Source: a virus
Length of the DNA stretch: 37,220 nucleotides
IMG/VR virus record: IMGVR_UViG_3300028378_000010
Span: 1 to 37,220 of that record
Strand: one strand, 5' to 3'
The notes beneath the pieces are model-generated. The model had not been told where the DNA came from, did no database searches, and saw nothing but the letters and a program-made list of their open reading frames with translations. Both the position numbers and the translations under genes were made by a program. This document shows positions 7,827 through 19,100 of the stretch, piece by piece; positions within the stretch are counted from its first letter, which is position 1, and each line of letters begins with the position of its first letter.

Positions 7827-10562
7827 ATGGGTCTCTTTGGTAGCAAGAAAATCTACGTCTCCAGCTCGATTTACAATCTGGCTGGGGACGAATTGGATCG
7901 TCCAAACTTCCTGAAATCGAGTCTCTTTGCAGCGGTCATGAACCCATACGATGCGTATCTGGGTGATACCATTGTCGGAAACTATCTGACTGGACCGGGC
8001 ATTATGCAGCGGTCTTTCTTCAATTGGTCTGTGCGTAACGACATTGCTGGGCTGCCCACATTGGATGTGTCCAACGCAACAACGATCGACCCTCTGCTTG
8101 TTCAGCCTTTGGTTCCAGTGCCTTCAACTCCTGCGGGTCAGGTGATTCAAGTACAGACAGCCGTACTGACTGACGGAGACTATGGTCTCTGGGCAGAACA
8201 ATGGATCTTGGAGAATGATCCAAGTGTGATCGACACAGACTGGGTGGCTGATTATGACGAAGACACAAACGAGATCACAATCCAGTTTGAAGGTGGTGGA
8301 ACAACTGTCTTCAATCCAGTCGGCTTCAACAAGAACAACAAATATATCGTTGCCAAATACTCGTCTGTAGTCCCATCAGCATCAGAACCTCTGGAAGTTG
8401 GAACCAAGATTCTGAGTGTCAGTTCGACACCATCAACCACAGGCTATGTGCTGGACTCAACAGTCAACACAGGGATGGTCAATTACAACCTGGATCAGAT
8501 CGTTGAAGTGACCAAATCATACAGTGATGGAAGCTCTGGTACATTCACCTCCAGTGCTCAGAACGTGAACCAAGGCTTTAACAGTCTTCTGAACACCTGG
8601 AATCGGACTGATTACGTTGGTTCAACATCGGGTGGGGATGACGTCTCAAACATCGAGAAGTGGCTGTATATCTGGGAACGTCGAGAGATCTACAATAACA
8701 CTGTGGGGACCACGGTCGTTACGACAAATCCGAATACACCCTCACCAGGGGTGACGGAGACTGTCTCGACAAAAACCAAAGGAGATTGGCTCCGCCCTAT
8801 CTACGATCATCAGCTCGACACACAGGAAACCATTGAGGACAATGTGATCCTGAATGGTGTGTGGATCTACCAGATTGGGACTGGCCAGGCCACACTGGAT
8901 GCTTTGGTGGATGAAGAAGCGAATGAACCAAGCCCGGATTACTACCCATTTATCCCTATTCGTTTGAACAACGTAGGGCTTCGGGAACCAGTGTTTGATG
9001 ACCTGTATGCTGAAAGCAAACGGGCATACAAACGTGCAACTGGTGGTCCGATGGAGGGCAACAATATCGACAAGATCCTCGACGAAGTTGAGGCAAACGA
9101 AGATATTGGAGACATCGACTATTCCTATGTTCAGTGGGGTGTGTCGGTGAACGTGTTTGATCCTGCTTGTCGCCGGTACATGTATGAGTGGTTCAAAAAC
9201 CAGATCCCATATCAAAACACATCTCCATCGACGATGACTAATTTTACAAACTCAGTCACCAACTATGAAGCCGATATGGCCACATATACGGAGTGGCTTG
9301 AGGGTCAAGGTGATAGTGGTAGTGCGTTGTTTGGGGAACCTCGTCCTCCAAAACCAACAATCTCAGAACCTCCATCGACGACAGTTCGTCTGGTTGCAGA
9401 TCACCCTCAATTGGGTGGTTTTGATAACCGTTTCACATGGGTAAATATCACTGAAACTTCCCATACTGGTTTGGGTAAAGCTGGTGCTGTTCCAGGAGAC
9501 ATCTGGTGGGATACAGGTGATACTCTGAGCTGGAGTGTTCAGACTGGCTCAACAGGACGTGATGGGGATTTTCTGCCCATGTTCACGGTCAACACTCTAG
9601 ACGAAATGGTGTTGTTCAAACAAACCGGGGTCAACACGTACTCGAAGATGTCCATTTGGGGCATGGTTCATGAGAACTTCATCTATGGTGGTAAGGCTGT
9701 ACGGACAACTCTGGCTGAAGGTGTTGCAGATACTGCTGAGTCTGTCTTCATCATACCTCTGCACGCTCCAACGGTGAAAACTCTGGGTGTGAAAGACTTC
9801 ACCCAAATGGCTCTGTCAAACACGTTTATCACCTTCAACTCGTACAAGGTCGTGAAGAAGAAGTGGTATCAGACATTCCTCGGAATGTTGTTCATCGTGA
9901 TTGCCATCGTTGTGGTGTCTGCTCTGATTGCTCCGTCTGCCGTAGGGGGTGCCTCTGGGGTATTCGGAACCAACGCTGCTGTGGGTGGTGCTCTGGGTCT
10001 CACAGGTACAAGTGCGATCGTTGCTGGTGCTGTGACCAACGCCATTGCTGCTGTCGTCATTGCACAGGCTGTAGGTGTGGCCTCTGTGGCCATCTTCGGT
10101 GAGAAGTGGGGTGCCATCATTGGTGCCATCGTAAACTTCGCCATCAGCTTTGGTGTGGCAAATGGTTTCTCGAACCTGACTCTTTCCAACATGATGAACC
10201 CACGAACACTTCTGCAATTCTCTTCTGCTCTGGCAAACGGATACCAAGGCTTTGTCATGGCTGAGATTGGTGAGATCAATGCTCAGATGGAAGAGAACAA
10301 GGATGCTTATGAAAAAGCGACCAAAGATATTAACGACTTGATGCGTTCCATGGGACTCACAGATGACTTGATATTTGATCAGATGAGCCTTACTGACAGT
10401 GTCAAAGGCAATGGGTCAAAGCAAGTTTCGGGGACGTATCTTCCAGAAACGCTTGATCAGTTTATCGGACGTACAACCATGACTGGTTCGGACGTTGTAG
10501 ATATTACCCTTTCCATGGTATCTGAGTATTCAGATCTCCAGCTCACCCTGCCAAACAACTAA
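7827..10562 (+). CDS. Large virion protein with membrane-like segment (gp53 position)
   Basis: This is a 911-residue protein. Residues 1-680 are a soluble, Thr/Ser/Asn-rich, beta-type region with many aromatic residues. Residues about 684-800 are very hydrophobic and Gly/Ala/Val-rich: a first strong helix around 686-706, then a stretch of small residues, then two more hydrophobic helices to about 795. The last 110 residues are charged and helical. A soluble virion protein with a stored membrane segment suggests that it inserts into or crosses the host envelope during DNA ejection. TAAGGAG of the previous stop region serves as the ribosome binding site. I do not recognise a named domain; the ejection role is inferred from the hydrophobic block and neighbours. 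Confidence 0.75.
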   Translation: MGLFGSKKIYVSSSIYNLAGDELDRPNFLKSSLFAAVMNPYDAYLGDTIVGNYLTGPGIMQRSFFNWSVRNDIAGLPTLDVSNATTIDPLLVQPLVPVPSTPAGQVIQVQTAVLTDGDYGLWAEQWILENDPSVIDTDWVADYDEDTNEITIQFEGGGTTVFNPVGFNKNNKYIVAKYSSVVPSASEPLEVGTKILSVSSTPSTTGYVLDSTVNTGMVNYNLDQIVEVTKSYSDGSSGTFTSSAQNVNQGFNSLLNTWNRTDYVGSTSGGDDVSNIEKWLYIWERREIYNNTVGTTVVTTNPNTPSPGVTETVSTKTKGDWLRPIYDHQLDTQETIEDNVILNGVWIYQIGTGQATLDALVDEEANEPSPDYYPFIPIRLNNVGLREPVFDDLYAESKRAYKRATGGPMEGNNIDKILDEVEANEDIGDIDYSYVQWGVSVNVFDPACRRYMYEWFKNQIPYQNTSPSTMTNFTNSVTNYEADMATYTEWLEGQGDSGSALFGEPRPPKPTISEPPSTTVRLVADHPQLGGFDNRFTWVNITETSHTGLGKAGAVPGDIWWDTGDTLSWSVQTGSTGRDGDFLPMFTVNTLDEMVLFKQTGVNTYSKMSIWGMVHENFIYGGKAVRTTLAEGVADTAESVFIIPLHAPTVKTLGVKDFTQMALSNTFITFNSYKVVKKKWYQTFLGMLFIVIAIVVVSALIAPSAVGGASGVFGTNAAVGGALGLTGTSAIVAGAVTNAIAAVVIAQAVGVASVAIFGEKWGAIIGAIVNFAISFGVANGFSNLTLSNMMNPRTLLQFSSALANGYQGFVMAEIGEINAQMEENKDAYEKATKDINDLMRSMGLTDDLIFDQMSLTDSVKGNGSKQVSGTYLPETLDQFIGRTTMTGSDVVDITLSMVSEYSDLQLTLPNN

Positions 10563-10574
10563 AGGATAAAGCTC

Positions 10575-11012
10575 ATGTCAGGATACAGCCCAGTGATGCC
10601 ACAAATGACAGGTATGGGAGACACCGCAATGAATGCCGCCGTAGCCGGTGGTGCCACAGGTGGACAACAACAAGCAGAGATGGGTAATTTTTCAAGCACA
10701 TCAACTGGTAACATCTTCAACACAAAAACTGGTGCTGTCCAGTCACCCGGATTCTTCGGTCAAGGTGGTATGGCCGAGATCGGTCTTGGTGCAATTTCAA
10801 CACTTGGCTCACTCTGGAACAGCTTCCAGCAGAACAAGATCGCCAAGAAGTCTTTGGCTCTTCAAAAACGAACATTTGAAACGAATTTGGCGAACCAAAA
10901 ACAGACATACAATACGGAACTGACTGACCGTATTGAGAACCGCTATCGTTCTGAGGGTCGTGAAAACTACCAAGAACAGGCTGACGCATACGTCGAGGAA
11001 AACCAACTGTAA
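10575..11012 (+). CDS. Small internal virion protein (gp52 position)
   Basis: This is a 145-residue protein. The first 65 residues are Gly/Met/Gln/Thr-rich and probably flexible. A short hydrophobic helix with GLGAISTLGSLW lies around residues 70-85. The C-terminal 60 residues are one polar, charged helix (LQKRTFETNL onward). This layout (small-residue hydrophobic helix followed by a long polar helix) is common among small podoviral internal core proteins of the T7 gp14 kind. The size matches N4 gp52, a small virion protein. AAAGGA precedes the ATG by about 9 bases. The exact function is unknown. Confidence 0.7.
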   Translation: MSGYSPVMPQMTGMGDTAMNAAVAGGATGGQQQAEMGNFSSTSTGNIFNTKTGAVQSPGFFGQGGMAEIGLGAISTLGSLWNSFQQNKIAKKSLALQKRTFETNLANQKQTYNTELTDRIENRYRSEGRENYQEQADAYVEENQL

Positions 11013-11023
11013 GGATTGCTCAC

Positions 11024-13159
11024 ATGGCACGACTCACTATTGAACAAATCAAAGCACCTGATCTTTCAGTTGCTTCTCAAGCTACTACTCGTGCTGGTGA
11101 AGCATTTCAACGTGGTATGAGCAGTGCCTCTGATCTTTTGTCTAAGTATCAGGAAGGTCTGACAGCTCAGGGTGACGCCGAGCTGACAAACCTCCTTGCT
11201 GGGGCCAAGAACGAAGATGAGTGGAATGCCATTGTGGCTTCAACTGATTTCTCAAAGATGAACCTCTCCGCTGGTATGCGGAACAACATCATGAACCGTC
11301 GGGACAATATTCTGGGGTACGAACAAGATCGTGCTATACGTCGTGGGACTGATGCTAAGACTGCTGGTACACAAGCCACCACAGCCCGGACGTACAATAC
11401 GATCGGTCTGGAGAACAATCAAGATGCACGCCTACAAGACAATCATGACTACAAAACTACTCGTCGTGAGCAGCTTGGTGGTTTGGTCGGTGCTGTTCTT
11501 GAATCAGAACGTGATGGTCGAACCAATGGGTATCAACAACCTGCTCCTGCTGGTACAAACCTCGGTCCCCGTGCTGATGGTTCAGGGATTGCATTCCCAA
11601 GTGGATCCAGTGGTTCAGACCAAAAGATTGCCTATCGGAATGCTATCGCTGCAATTGAAAGTGATGGTTCCGGTGGATACGATGCTATTGGTGCAACCAA
11701 TCCAACTCTGGGACGTGCTCTTGGACGTTACCAAATTATGGAAGCAAACCTTCCTGCTTGGTCTAAACGTGCTTTGGGTCGTGAAGTCTCTGTTGATGAA
11801 TTCATGGCAAATTCTGATATTCAGGATGCAATCTTTGATGATCGCTTTGGTGGGTATGTTGAGAAATATGGTGAAGAACGTGCTGCTCGTGCATGGTTTG
11901 GTGGTCAAGGGAACATGAACTCTACTTCTGGTTCAGATGCCCATGGTCGTTTGACCATTGGTGATTATGGTCAGGATTTTCTGAGCAACCTTAAAGGTGG
12001 AAATCAGAACCCCAGTGCTCGTGCTCGTGCAACACAGAACCCGAACCAAGGTGGTGCAGCACGAGATCGACTTTATGCCGCTCTTGGCAACACTACTCAT
12101 TTGGATCCAGCTACTGCTCTTAGTATTACAGGCAATGATTATGATTATGCCACTACAGGACAGGGTGCGATCAACGCTGAGAATGATCGTATTAGTTCAG
12201 AGCGTTTGAACGCTGCTATTGTAGCTGGTATTGAAAACCCAGAGATCTTCCGTCCCGGAGAACTCACTGAGAGTGTATTTAACACTCCGGGTCTAACAGA
12301 TGCTCAACGTCTGCAAGCTATTCCTATAGCACGTCAAGCTGAAAAAGCTGCGGGAACTCTTTACACCCCATCAACGAAACCCAATGAAGTGCTGAATGCT
12401 GCTGTTCAGTCTCAAATTGATACGGATACTCGAAACTTCGAGAACTCACCTTCGTACTCATTCATTAAGGATGCTGAGGCATACAGTTCTGACCCTGTTG
12501 CCTCTCTTCAACAAAAGCTTGATCTGTCGAATGATCCTCAAGCTCTGACAGAGGAGACATCCAATAACCTCATGCGCTATATTGATGACATCGTATCCAA
12601 GAACCCCAACGTGTCTCGTGGAGAAGTTGTGGCTGCGATGGAGCGTAGCTTTATCAAAGATCCGGGAGATGATGATAACTCATCCTTCTGGTACAACAGT
12701 GATATAACACCTAACACTATTCGTCGTCGTTTCCCTGAAGAAAAGATCACAGAACTCCTAGGTCAGTTTGCTGGTCCAGAAGCCCGTAACCGTTTTGACT
12801 CACAAGCTCTCTCTAACCTATCCACACGGGATGGTATTGCCAAATCTCAAGCCAAACGGAATGAGCTTCTGTCTCAGGCACAACTGTATCCTGATGGTAG
12901 TCCAGAACAACAAAAACTGTTGCAGGAAGCTCAAAACATTGAAAACCAACTGTATTCAGGTAATTCTCAACAGACTGTAGAGCGTAAGCTTCGAGAGTAT
13001 ATTGAAGATAAGCCTTCGATTGTTGAACGTCTGTCTGGTCTTAATCCTAATTCTATGGAATACGAGAAAACACTAGCAGATATTGAAACAGGCATCCAAA
13101 ACGATTCTTCCCTGACAAAGACAGATAAGAAGCTGATGATTGCCGCTCTACGAGGGTAA
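11024..13159 (+). CDS. Virion protein with lytic transglycosylase domain (gp51 position)
   Basis: This is a 711-residue protein. Residues about 200-320 form an SLT/lysozyme-like lytic transglycosylase domain. AAIES around residue 212 carries the likely catalytic Glu (E212), followed by a Gly/Tyr-rich loop. GRALGRYQIM is the conserved turn, and RAAREW-like RAARAWFGGQGN closes the domain. Such virion enzymes cut peptidoglycan glycan strands locally so that DNA and injected proteins can pass. The flanks are long helical, Gln/Ala-rich regions. It lies just upstream of the vRNAP gene, and in N4 the neighbouring gene product is co-injected, so it is a good candidate for opening the path for the vRNAP. 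A Gly/Pro/Ser linker precedes the catalytic domain. AAGGA lies 8 bases before the ATG. Confidence 0.85.
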   Translation: MARLTIEQIKAPDLSVASQATTRAGEAFQRGMSSASDLLSKYQEGLTAQGDAELTNLLAGAKNEDEWNAIVASTDFSKMNLSAGMRNNIMNRRDNILGYEQDRAIRRGTDAKTAGTQATTARTYNTIGLENNQDARLQDNHDYKTTRREQLGGLVGAVLESERDGRTNGYQQPAPAGTNLGPRADGSGIAFPSGSSGSDQKIAYRNAIAAIESDGSGGYDAIGATNPTLGRALGRYQIMEANLPAWSKRALGREVSVDEFMANSDIQDAIFDDRFGGYVEKYGEERAARAWFGGQGNMNSTSGSDAHGRLTIGDYGQDFLSNLKGGNQNPSARARATQNPNQGGAARDRLYAALGNTTHLDPATALSITGNDYDYATTGQGAINAENDRISSERLNAAIVAGIENPEIFRPGELTESVFNTPGLTDAQRLQAIPIARQAEKAAGTLYTPSTKPNEVLNAAVQSQIDTDTRNFENSPSYSFIKDAEAYSSDPVASLQQKLDLSNDPQALTEETSNNLMRYIDDIVSKNPNVSRGEVVAAMERSFIKDPGDDDNSSFWYNSDITPNTIRRRFPEEKITELLGQFAGPEARNRFDSQALSNLSTRDGIAKSQAKRNELLSQAQLYPDGSPEQQKLLQEAQNIENQLYSGNSQQTVERKLREYIEDKPSIVERLSGLNPNSMEYEKTLADIETGIQNDSSLTKTDKKLMIAALRG

Positions 13160-13166
13160 AATTACC

Positions 13167-16100
13167 ATGGTTGAATACACTAACTCTCCATTGAAAAATC
13201 CTGATTTCTTTAAGCAATCGGCTAGTTCAAAGCTGGCCGATAGTCTTACAGAACCTAGTAATGTTGCTGCTGCGGTACTTGCTGATCGAGAAGGGAATGC
13301 ACGGGCAGAGTCTGAAATGGGTCAAGCCATCCTTGGCGGGATGAGTTATGGGGAGTTGGTATACAATTATGGTAAAGAGGTTGCTGACCGTGTTGGTAAT
13401 GCTCGTGTCTCAGAAGAACTGGGACGCCAGAACCGCATCCTAAATGCTGAACAGAATACCGCACAAATTGTGGGTGATACAGCCATTGGTTTCGGTGCTG
13501 GTTTTGTGAACACAGTGGGTTCTATCATCGGTGCAGGGATTGGTGGTATTGGTGCTCACGATAAGTTTTGGCACGGAGAGAATTATGTCAATGATGCCAT
13601 TTCGAACTATGCAGTGGATTACACAGAGAGCACACGGGAAATAACTCAGTGGATGAAGAGCTTTCAGTCAGATGAACTACGAGACCGTCGGGGTCTGAGC
13701 GGTGTTGAAGCTCGCCTCGATGCTGAAGACAACCTTGCAGAATATGAACGTCAAACAGAAGGTCGTGAAGCGACCATGGTTGATGACTTGGCTTGGGTTG
13801 GTCGTGGTTTCCTTAACAATGTAGGACGTGTTGGCGGTGATCCTGCTCTGGCAACTGATTATATTGCTGAAGGTCTTGGTTCATTTGGACCAAGTCTAAA
13901 GATTGGTTCCTTCGCTTCCAAGGCAATAACATCAACTAAAACGTTTCAAGCTGCAAAGGTCGCAAACGCCATTGCTCCCACACAGGGAACACGATTCCTA
14001 GCTATGGGAGCTGACGCTGTAAACCGAGGTGCTATCGCTGCATCTGTCGGTGCAACTGAAGCTTCTGGTGTTTACTCTCAGACAGTCAATGAAGTCTTGG
14101 GTCTTACCCATGGCGAGTTGCTGGACATGTCTCCAGAATATTCTCGTATGGTTGATGAGGGTATTGATCCAGACGATGCCAAAACAACTTTGGCTGCCAA
14201 TGCTGGTATTGAGGCTTTCAAGACATCTTTCCCAATGGCTGCTGGTCTGGGTATTGTTGCTGGTAAATTTGAAGCCATGCCTCTGTCTACTTTCCGTGGT
14301 TCAGGTTTCATTGGTGGCCTCCGCCAGGTAGGTGCTCAGACTCTCGAAGAGGGCGGCCAAGGGTTCACTGGTGAGGTCGCTACAAACGACGCTCTACGTG
14401 AGACAGGAGTAGATCCTGAGCGTGATGTGCTGGAAGGTGCTCCAGAGGCTCTGGCCATCGGTGTTATCACTGGTGCGGGTATGGGTGGTGTCATGGCGAC
14501 ACCTTCTGTATTCCGTCGTCCAGATCCAAAAAGCAATCCTGAGAGTGCTGAACAGGTCGAACGTCGTATTGAGAATGCGAAGAACAACGATGAGTATCTG
14601 CGTGAACAGTACAACGTTGCTGATGACATTGCACAAACTCGTATGGCAGTTCTTGAAGGCAAACAGGAACCAATGACTGAGCAAGAACTCGATGAATATG
14701 AGTTCCTTCTCGACAACTCAAATGATCCTGATGCCATTGGACGTGCATATGGTATCATCAATCGTGAAGACCAACGTCCCGCTGTTGAGCCAGAAGTACA
14801 AGAGAAGTCTCCTGCTGGTAAGGCTGCAAGTGCATTGGCTTCTGCTGCTGGGTCTGTGGCTCGTGGTGGTGGAAGTGCTCTGGATGCTGCTGCCAAAGTG
14901 GCTGAGAAAGCTGCTCCAGTTGTGGATGCAGTCAGTGAGAACGTGGCTGATTACAACACCCGCCCCGATCGTAAAACCCAGGCTGAAAGTATCTCATCTG
15001 GTTCACGGATTGTGGAGCTGGCTGAGAAAGAACTGTCCACACCGATTGATGATTCCGTGTCTGTCAGTGAGCTGAATGCTGAGTTGGGTCGTAAGCTTGC
15101 TGTTCAGTCTATTGCACGTAACACCTCTTCCGGTTCAGTTCCCAGCACATTCTCTGGTTCAACTCCTGAGAACGCTTCGACCCTGGGACGGGTTCAAGGC
15201 GTGCTGACGAAACTCGCAGAGAAGGGTATCCGGATCAACAAGATGAGCGATAGCGATGTTCTCTATGTCTCAACTGAGATTCAGAACCTTCGCAATGCTC
15301 TTCCAAGTCTGCCTGCTGCTATGCAGGTGGAGGTGAAAAAGATCCTCAATTCCAAGGACTTCGCTTCTATCCAGAAACGTGTTGCACGGATTGATCTCAA
15401 TGAAACACAGAACCCAGATACCACAATCACTGATTCAGTGGTTGCTGAGACCAAAGCTGTGGCTGTGACCAACCCAGTGAACCTGAACTCTGATGTGGTG
15501 ACAAAGATCCTGGAGCAGGATGATCGTACCGATCTGACTGCCAAGGACATCAAGTTCATGCGTGTGGGTAAACGGATTTCCGATGCCATCACAGGCCGTA
15601 CCGGTGCTCAGGCTGAACTGAAGAAAGAAGAGAACGTCGCTCTGTCTCTGAAACCAGAGTATGCAGAAGGGAAGAAGAAACTCCCTTTGATCAAAGCGAT
15701 TTCTCGCAACGTGACAATCGGTACTGGGAATGTGAAAGCACCCAGTGTTGCTGAGTTTGCTGGTTTAATTATGCAAGGTCTCCAATCAGAAACTGGTACA
15801 GTTGAGATCGACGGTGTTGCAACCGAAGTCGGTCAAGTTGTGAGCCATTACAAGAACTTCGCACAACACATGATCAACAAAGTCGGTGCTCTGAATGCTT
15901 CCCACAGTAAGCAGGATCAGAATGGCAAAGGCACAAACGAGATGTTTGAGAGCCTGGGTCAGAACCGTAAAATGGTGAAACCTGGTGAGCCGGGGAATGC
16001 AAAGTCTGTGTTCTATCACAGCTCGTCTCCTGGTTCGGTGAGTGCTGCTCGTGAGATCCATGCTGATGCTGTGGCCACGGTCGAAGTCTACAATGCTATG

Positions 16101-19100
16101 GCTGAAGCCTTCCCGGATCAGTTCCCGGATGGAACACTTAGTGTACCAGAATTGGCCGGATTTGAGACACAAACTGATTTGAGTGACACAAGTGACACAA
16201 GTGATCCACAAGATGATTCAAATAATACAAATGAGTCAACTGAGGATTGGTTGAAGAGTAATAAAGAAAAACGTGATAAGTCCGAAAAAGAACATGCAGC
16301 TCATTTAGCTAAAAATAAAGCTATTGATGAGCAGATTAAAATTGATGCTCAGAAGGGACGTGAACTACTTCACAGTCTTGCAATAGGTACGACCCTTGTA
16401 GGGAATGATTCAAATCCTGCTGTTGAGGGACTCTATTATCGTGTGGCTGTGGGAAGTAAAGATGGGACATTTCGCCGTCTTAATCAGATTGATGAAGATG
16501 GTAGTCACCTTATGATAAAGGATGAGAACGATAGTTTTGATATGGCAACCCTGTATCGTCGTTATAGAGATGGTGACTTAACAATTCAAGAATCCGAAGA
16601 CACCCCAACGGCTGTCGAAGAGGATGTCGCGCCAGCGACATCTGATGAGACAAAGGGGTCTTCGAAAGGTAAGGTAATTCTAAATGGTAAAACTCGTTTT
16701 ACTACAAAGGACCAAACTAAATCTGATCAAGCAAATAAGTTTATTGGACGTGGTTCTAAGGGTTCCTCAACAAACCAATATCGTCAAGATTGGGGTGATT
16801 TAGCCAATACTGGTCAATACAATAAAGAAGACGTAGTTTTTGTATCTGTTGAGGGTGGTCGCAATGGGCGAATTCCTTTAGATAAAGTAGAATTGCAACT
16901 GGCAATTGATGCTGGAGCCACAATCATTACTGATAATGCGAACGATCGTAAACGTGCATACAATGTAGGTGAACGTGAAGTTGCTGCTGTTCTTGAGAAT
17001 AATAACTACAGTGATAATAACGGTGTTTGGAGTGTCTTAGAAACTGTTGCTGCCCCAACTCTCGAAGAGATGGTGGCTGACGAGACTAGCAACTATGAAG
17101 ACTTTACAAAGATGTCTGAAGATGAGTTGATCGAGTCTGCCAACCGTTGGTTTATGAATGAAGAAGGGATGAGCTTTGAGAAGATGATCCCTGAGCGTCA
17201 GAAAGTCGTCACCAATTACACTGATGTCCTTTTGGCTCACTTCAACCTGGATCCCAAGATGGTCACAGGTGTGGTCTGGCTGCGTACACCAGATGAGAAC
17301 CATATGGGTCAAGTTATGTGGGGTGAGCGTCTGATCGGTATGCGTGCTGGTGCTATCAAGACTTTGATGGGTCCGCAGAATACTCGTGAGTTCTACGTCG
17401 CTGAACACACAGTTTTCCATGAGCTGATGCACATCATTGATGCTTCTGCTTCCGCAGATACGACTCGTCCTGCGAGCCACTCAAGCAATCTGTTCAGTAC
17501 AATCCAACAAGAAGAAGGTGCCATATATCTGGAGGTGAAAGCTGCTGTCGCTGCTGATTCAGAGATGGCACGGTACTTCGACTATGCCCTGTCATACGAC
17601 AATAACATCGAGCAAATAGATACTCTGGCTTCCGAGTTGTTCGCCGAGATCGGTGCTCTCTACATCGAAGACACTGCCAAAGCTAAAGAACTTTTCCCTG
17701 AAGGAGTGAAATATGTCGAGCAAATCATCGTCCAAGCAGGCGGCCAAATCCCAGGTCAAGCCACCGATGGAGACACCGCATCCGAGTCCACAACCGAAGC
17801 TGAACCAGTGGCCTCAGACACGGGTGTGGAAACGTCCGGCGAAGTAACTATCTATCAACGTGACTTCAGCAATGTGAACCCGACCTTCAACAATTCGTTC
17901 CTGAAGAACGATGAGACTGTGTCCTATGTGGATGGTGCTGGTCTGCTCTCAATGGTTCGTGAGCAGGCTGATACTGATGGGTACGTGCAGTTCCAAGATG
18001 AGTACCTGCAAGCTCTGATGGACACTGCGAACAGTCGTCTGGAGTCAATCGACGGGATCAAAGACAAAGCCTTTGAGCGTATGAAGTCTGGTGAAGACGT
18101 CACCCGCATTCGTGCATTCAAAAACACCATGATGGTGGATAAGCGGACAGGCAAATACGATGCTGATCTACTGTCCATTGCCAGTGTGGCTGTCATTGAT
18201 TGGCTCAGTAGTGTTCGTGCATCGAACCCCAAGTCCATCAGTGAGATCCTCGAAGATGCCAACCTGACGTATGACAATGTCACAGATGAGCAAATCCGTG
18301 ACATGACATATGGTGTCCCAGTCCGGGATGTTGCTGAAGGTTTGGCGAAAGACATCGTCCGTCTCTGGGGTCGTCGTATCAACAAAGATGCACCGATGGT
18401 TGATGCTCGTGGTGCTGCTGAAGGCATGGCCAAAGAACTGCTGGCTGCTCTGATCCAAATGGATACTGGTCTGATTGCTGAGAAGAAAGTTCCGTACTTC
18501 AGCCAAGAAACTCAGTCGATCGTTGATCAATCTGTGTTCAACGTCTTCGGTATGGTCAAAAAGCAACAGGACATCGGGATGAAAGGTCAGGAGGCTATCA
18601 AGAAGATGTTGGCTCCTGAGCTGGATACGATGCCTTCGATCGGTAAACCAATCACGTCGATCGACCAGACACAGTCTCGTGGTGAGGTGAAACTCACACG
18701 TCCTGAAAAGAAAACTCTGAACCGTATGCAGACACAGGGACATGGCCTGGCTGCCGGTCTCAGTGGTGTGATCACAATGCTGGGCAAGGACAACCTGGCA
18801 ACGCTCTTGGGCTACCAGGACATCTCTCTGCTGGGTGATCGTCATCCTCTGCGTGCTTCGATGGCTGGTAAAAACCTGTCGATCGAGCGTGACTTCCAAG
18901 AAGCAATGGCTGTGGTCGATGCGATCAACGCTGCTGGGGATAACCCAATGGTCTATTACCATGTGGGTGTCTCTCGTGTGGGTCGTCACCAATTCAAAGG
19001 GATCAACCCTCAGAACAACAAGATCTTGCGTGCTCTGGTCACTCCGACCAAATCGACTTTGGACATGACAACCCAGAAGCACAAAGATGCTTTTTGGCTG

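Noticed and set aside
13140-13166. Upstream TTG start for the vRNAP
   Set aside because: It lies inside the previous gene and lacks a ribosome binding site, while ATG 13167 follows the stop with GAGGG at suitable distance.
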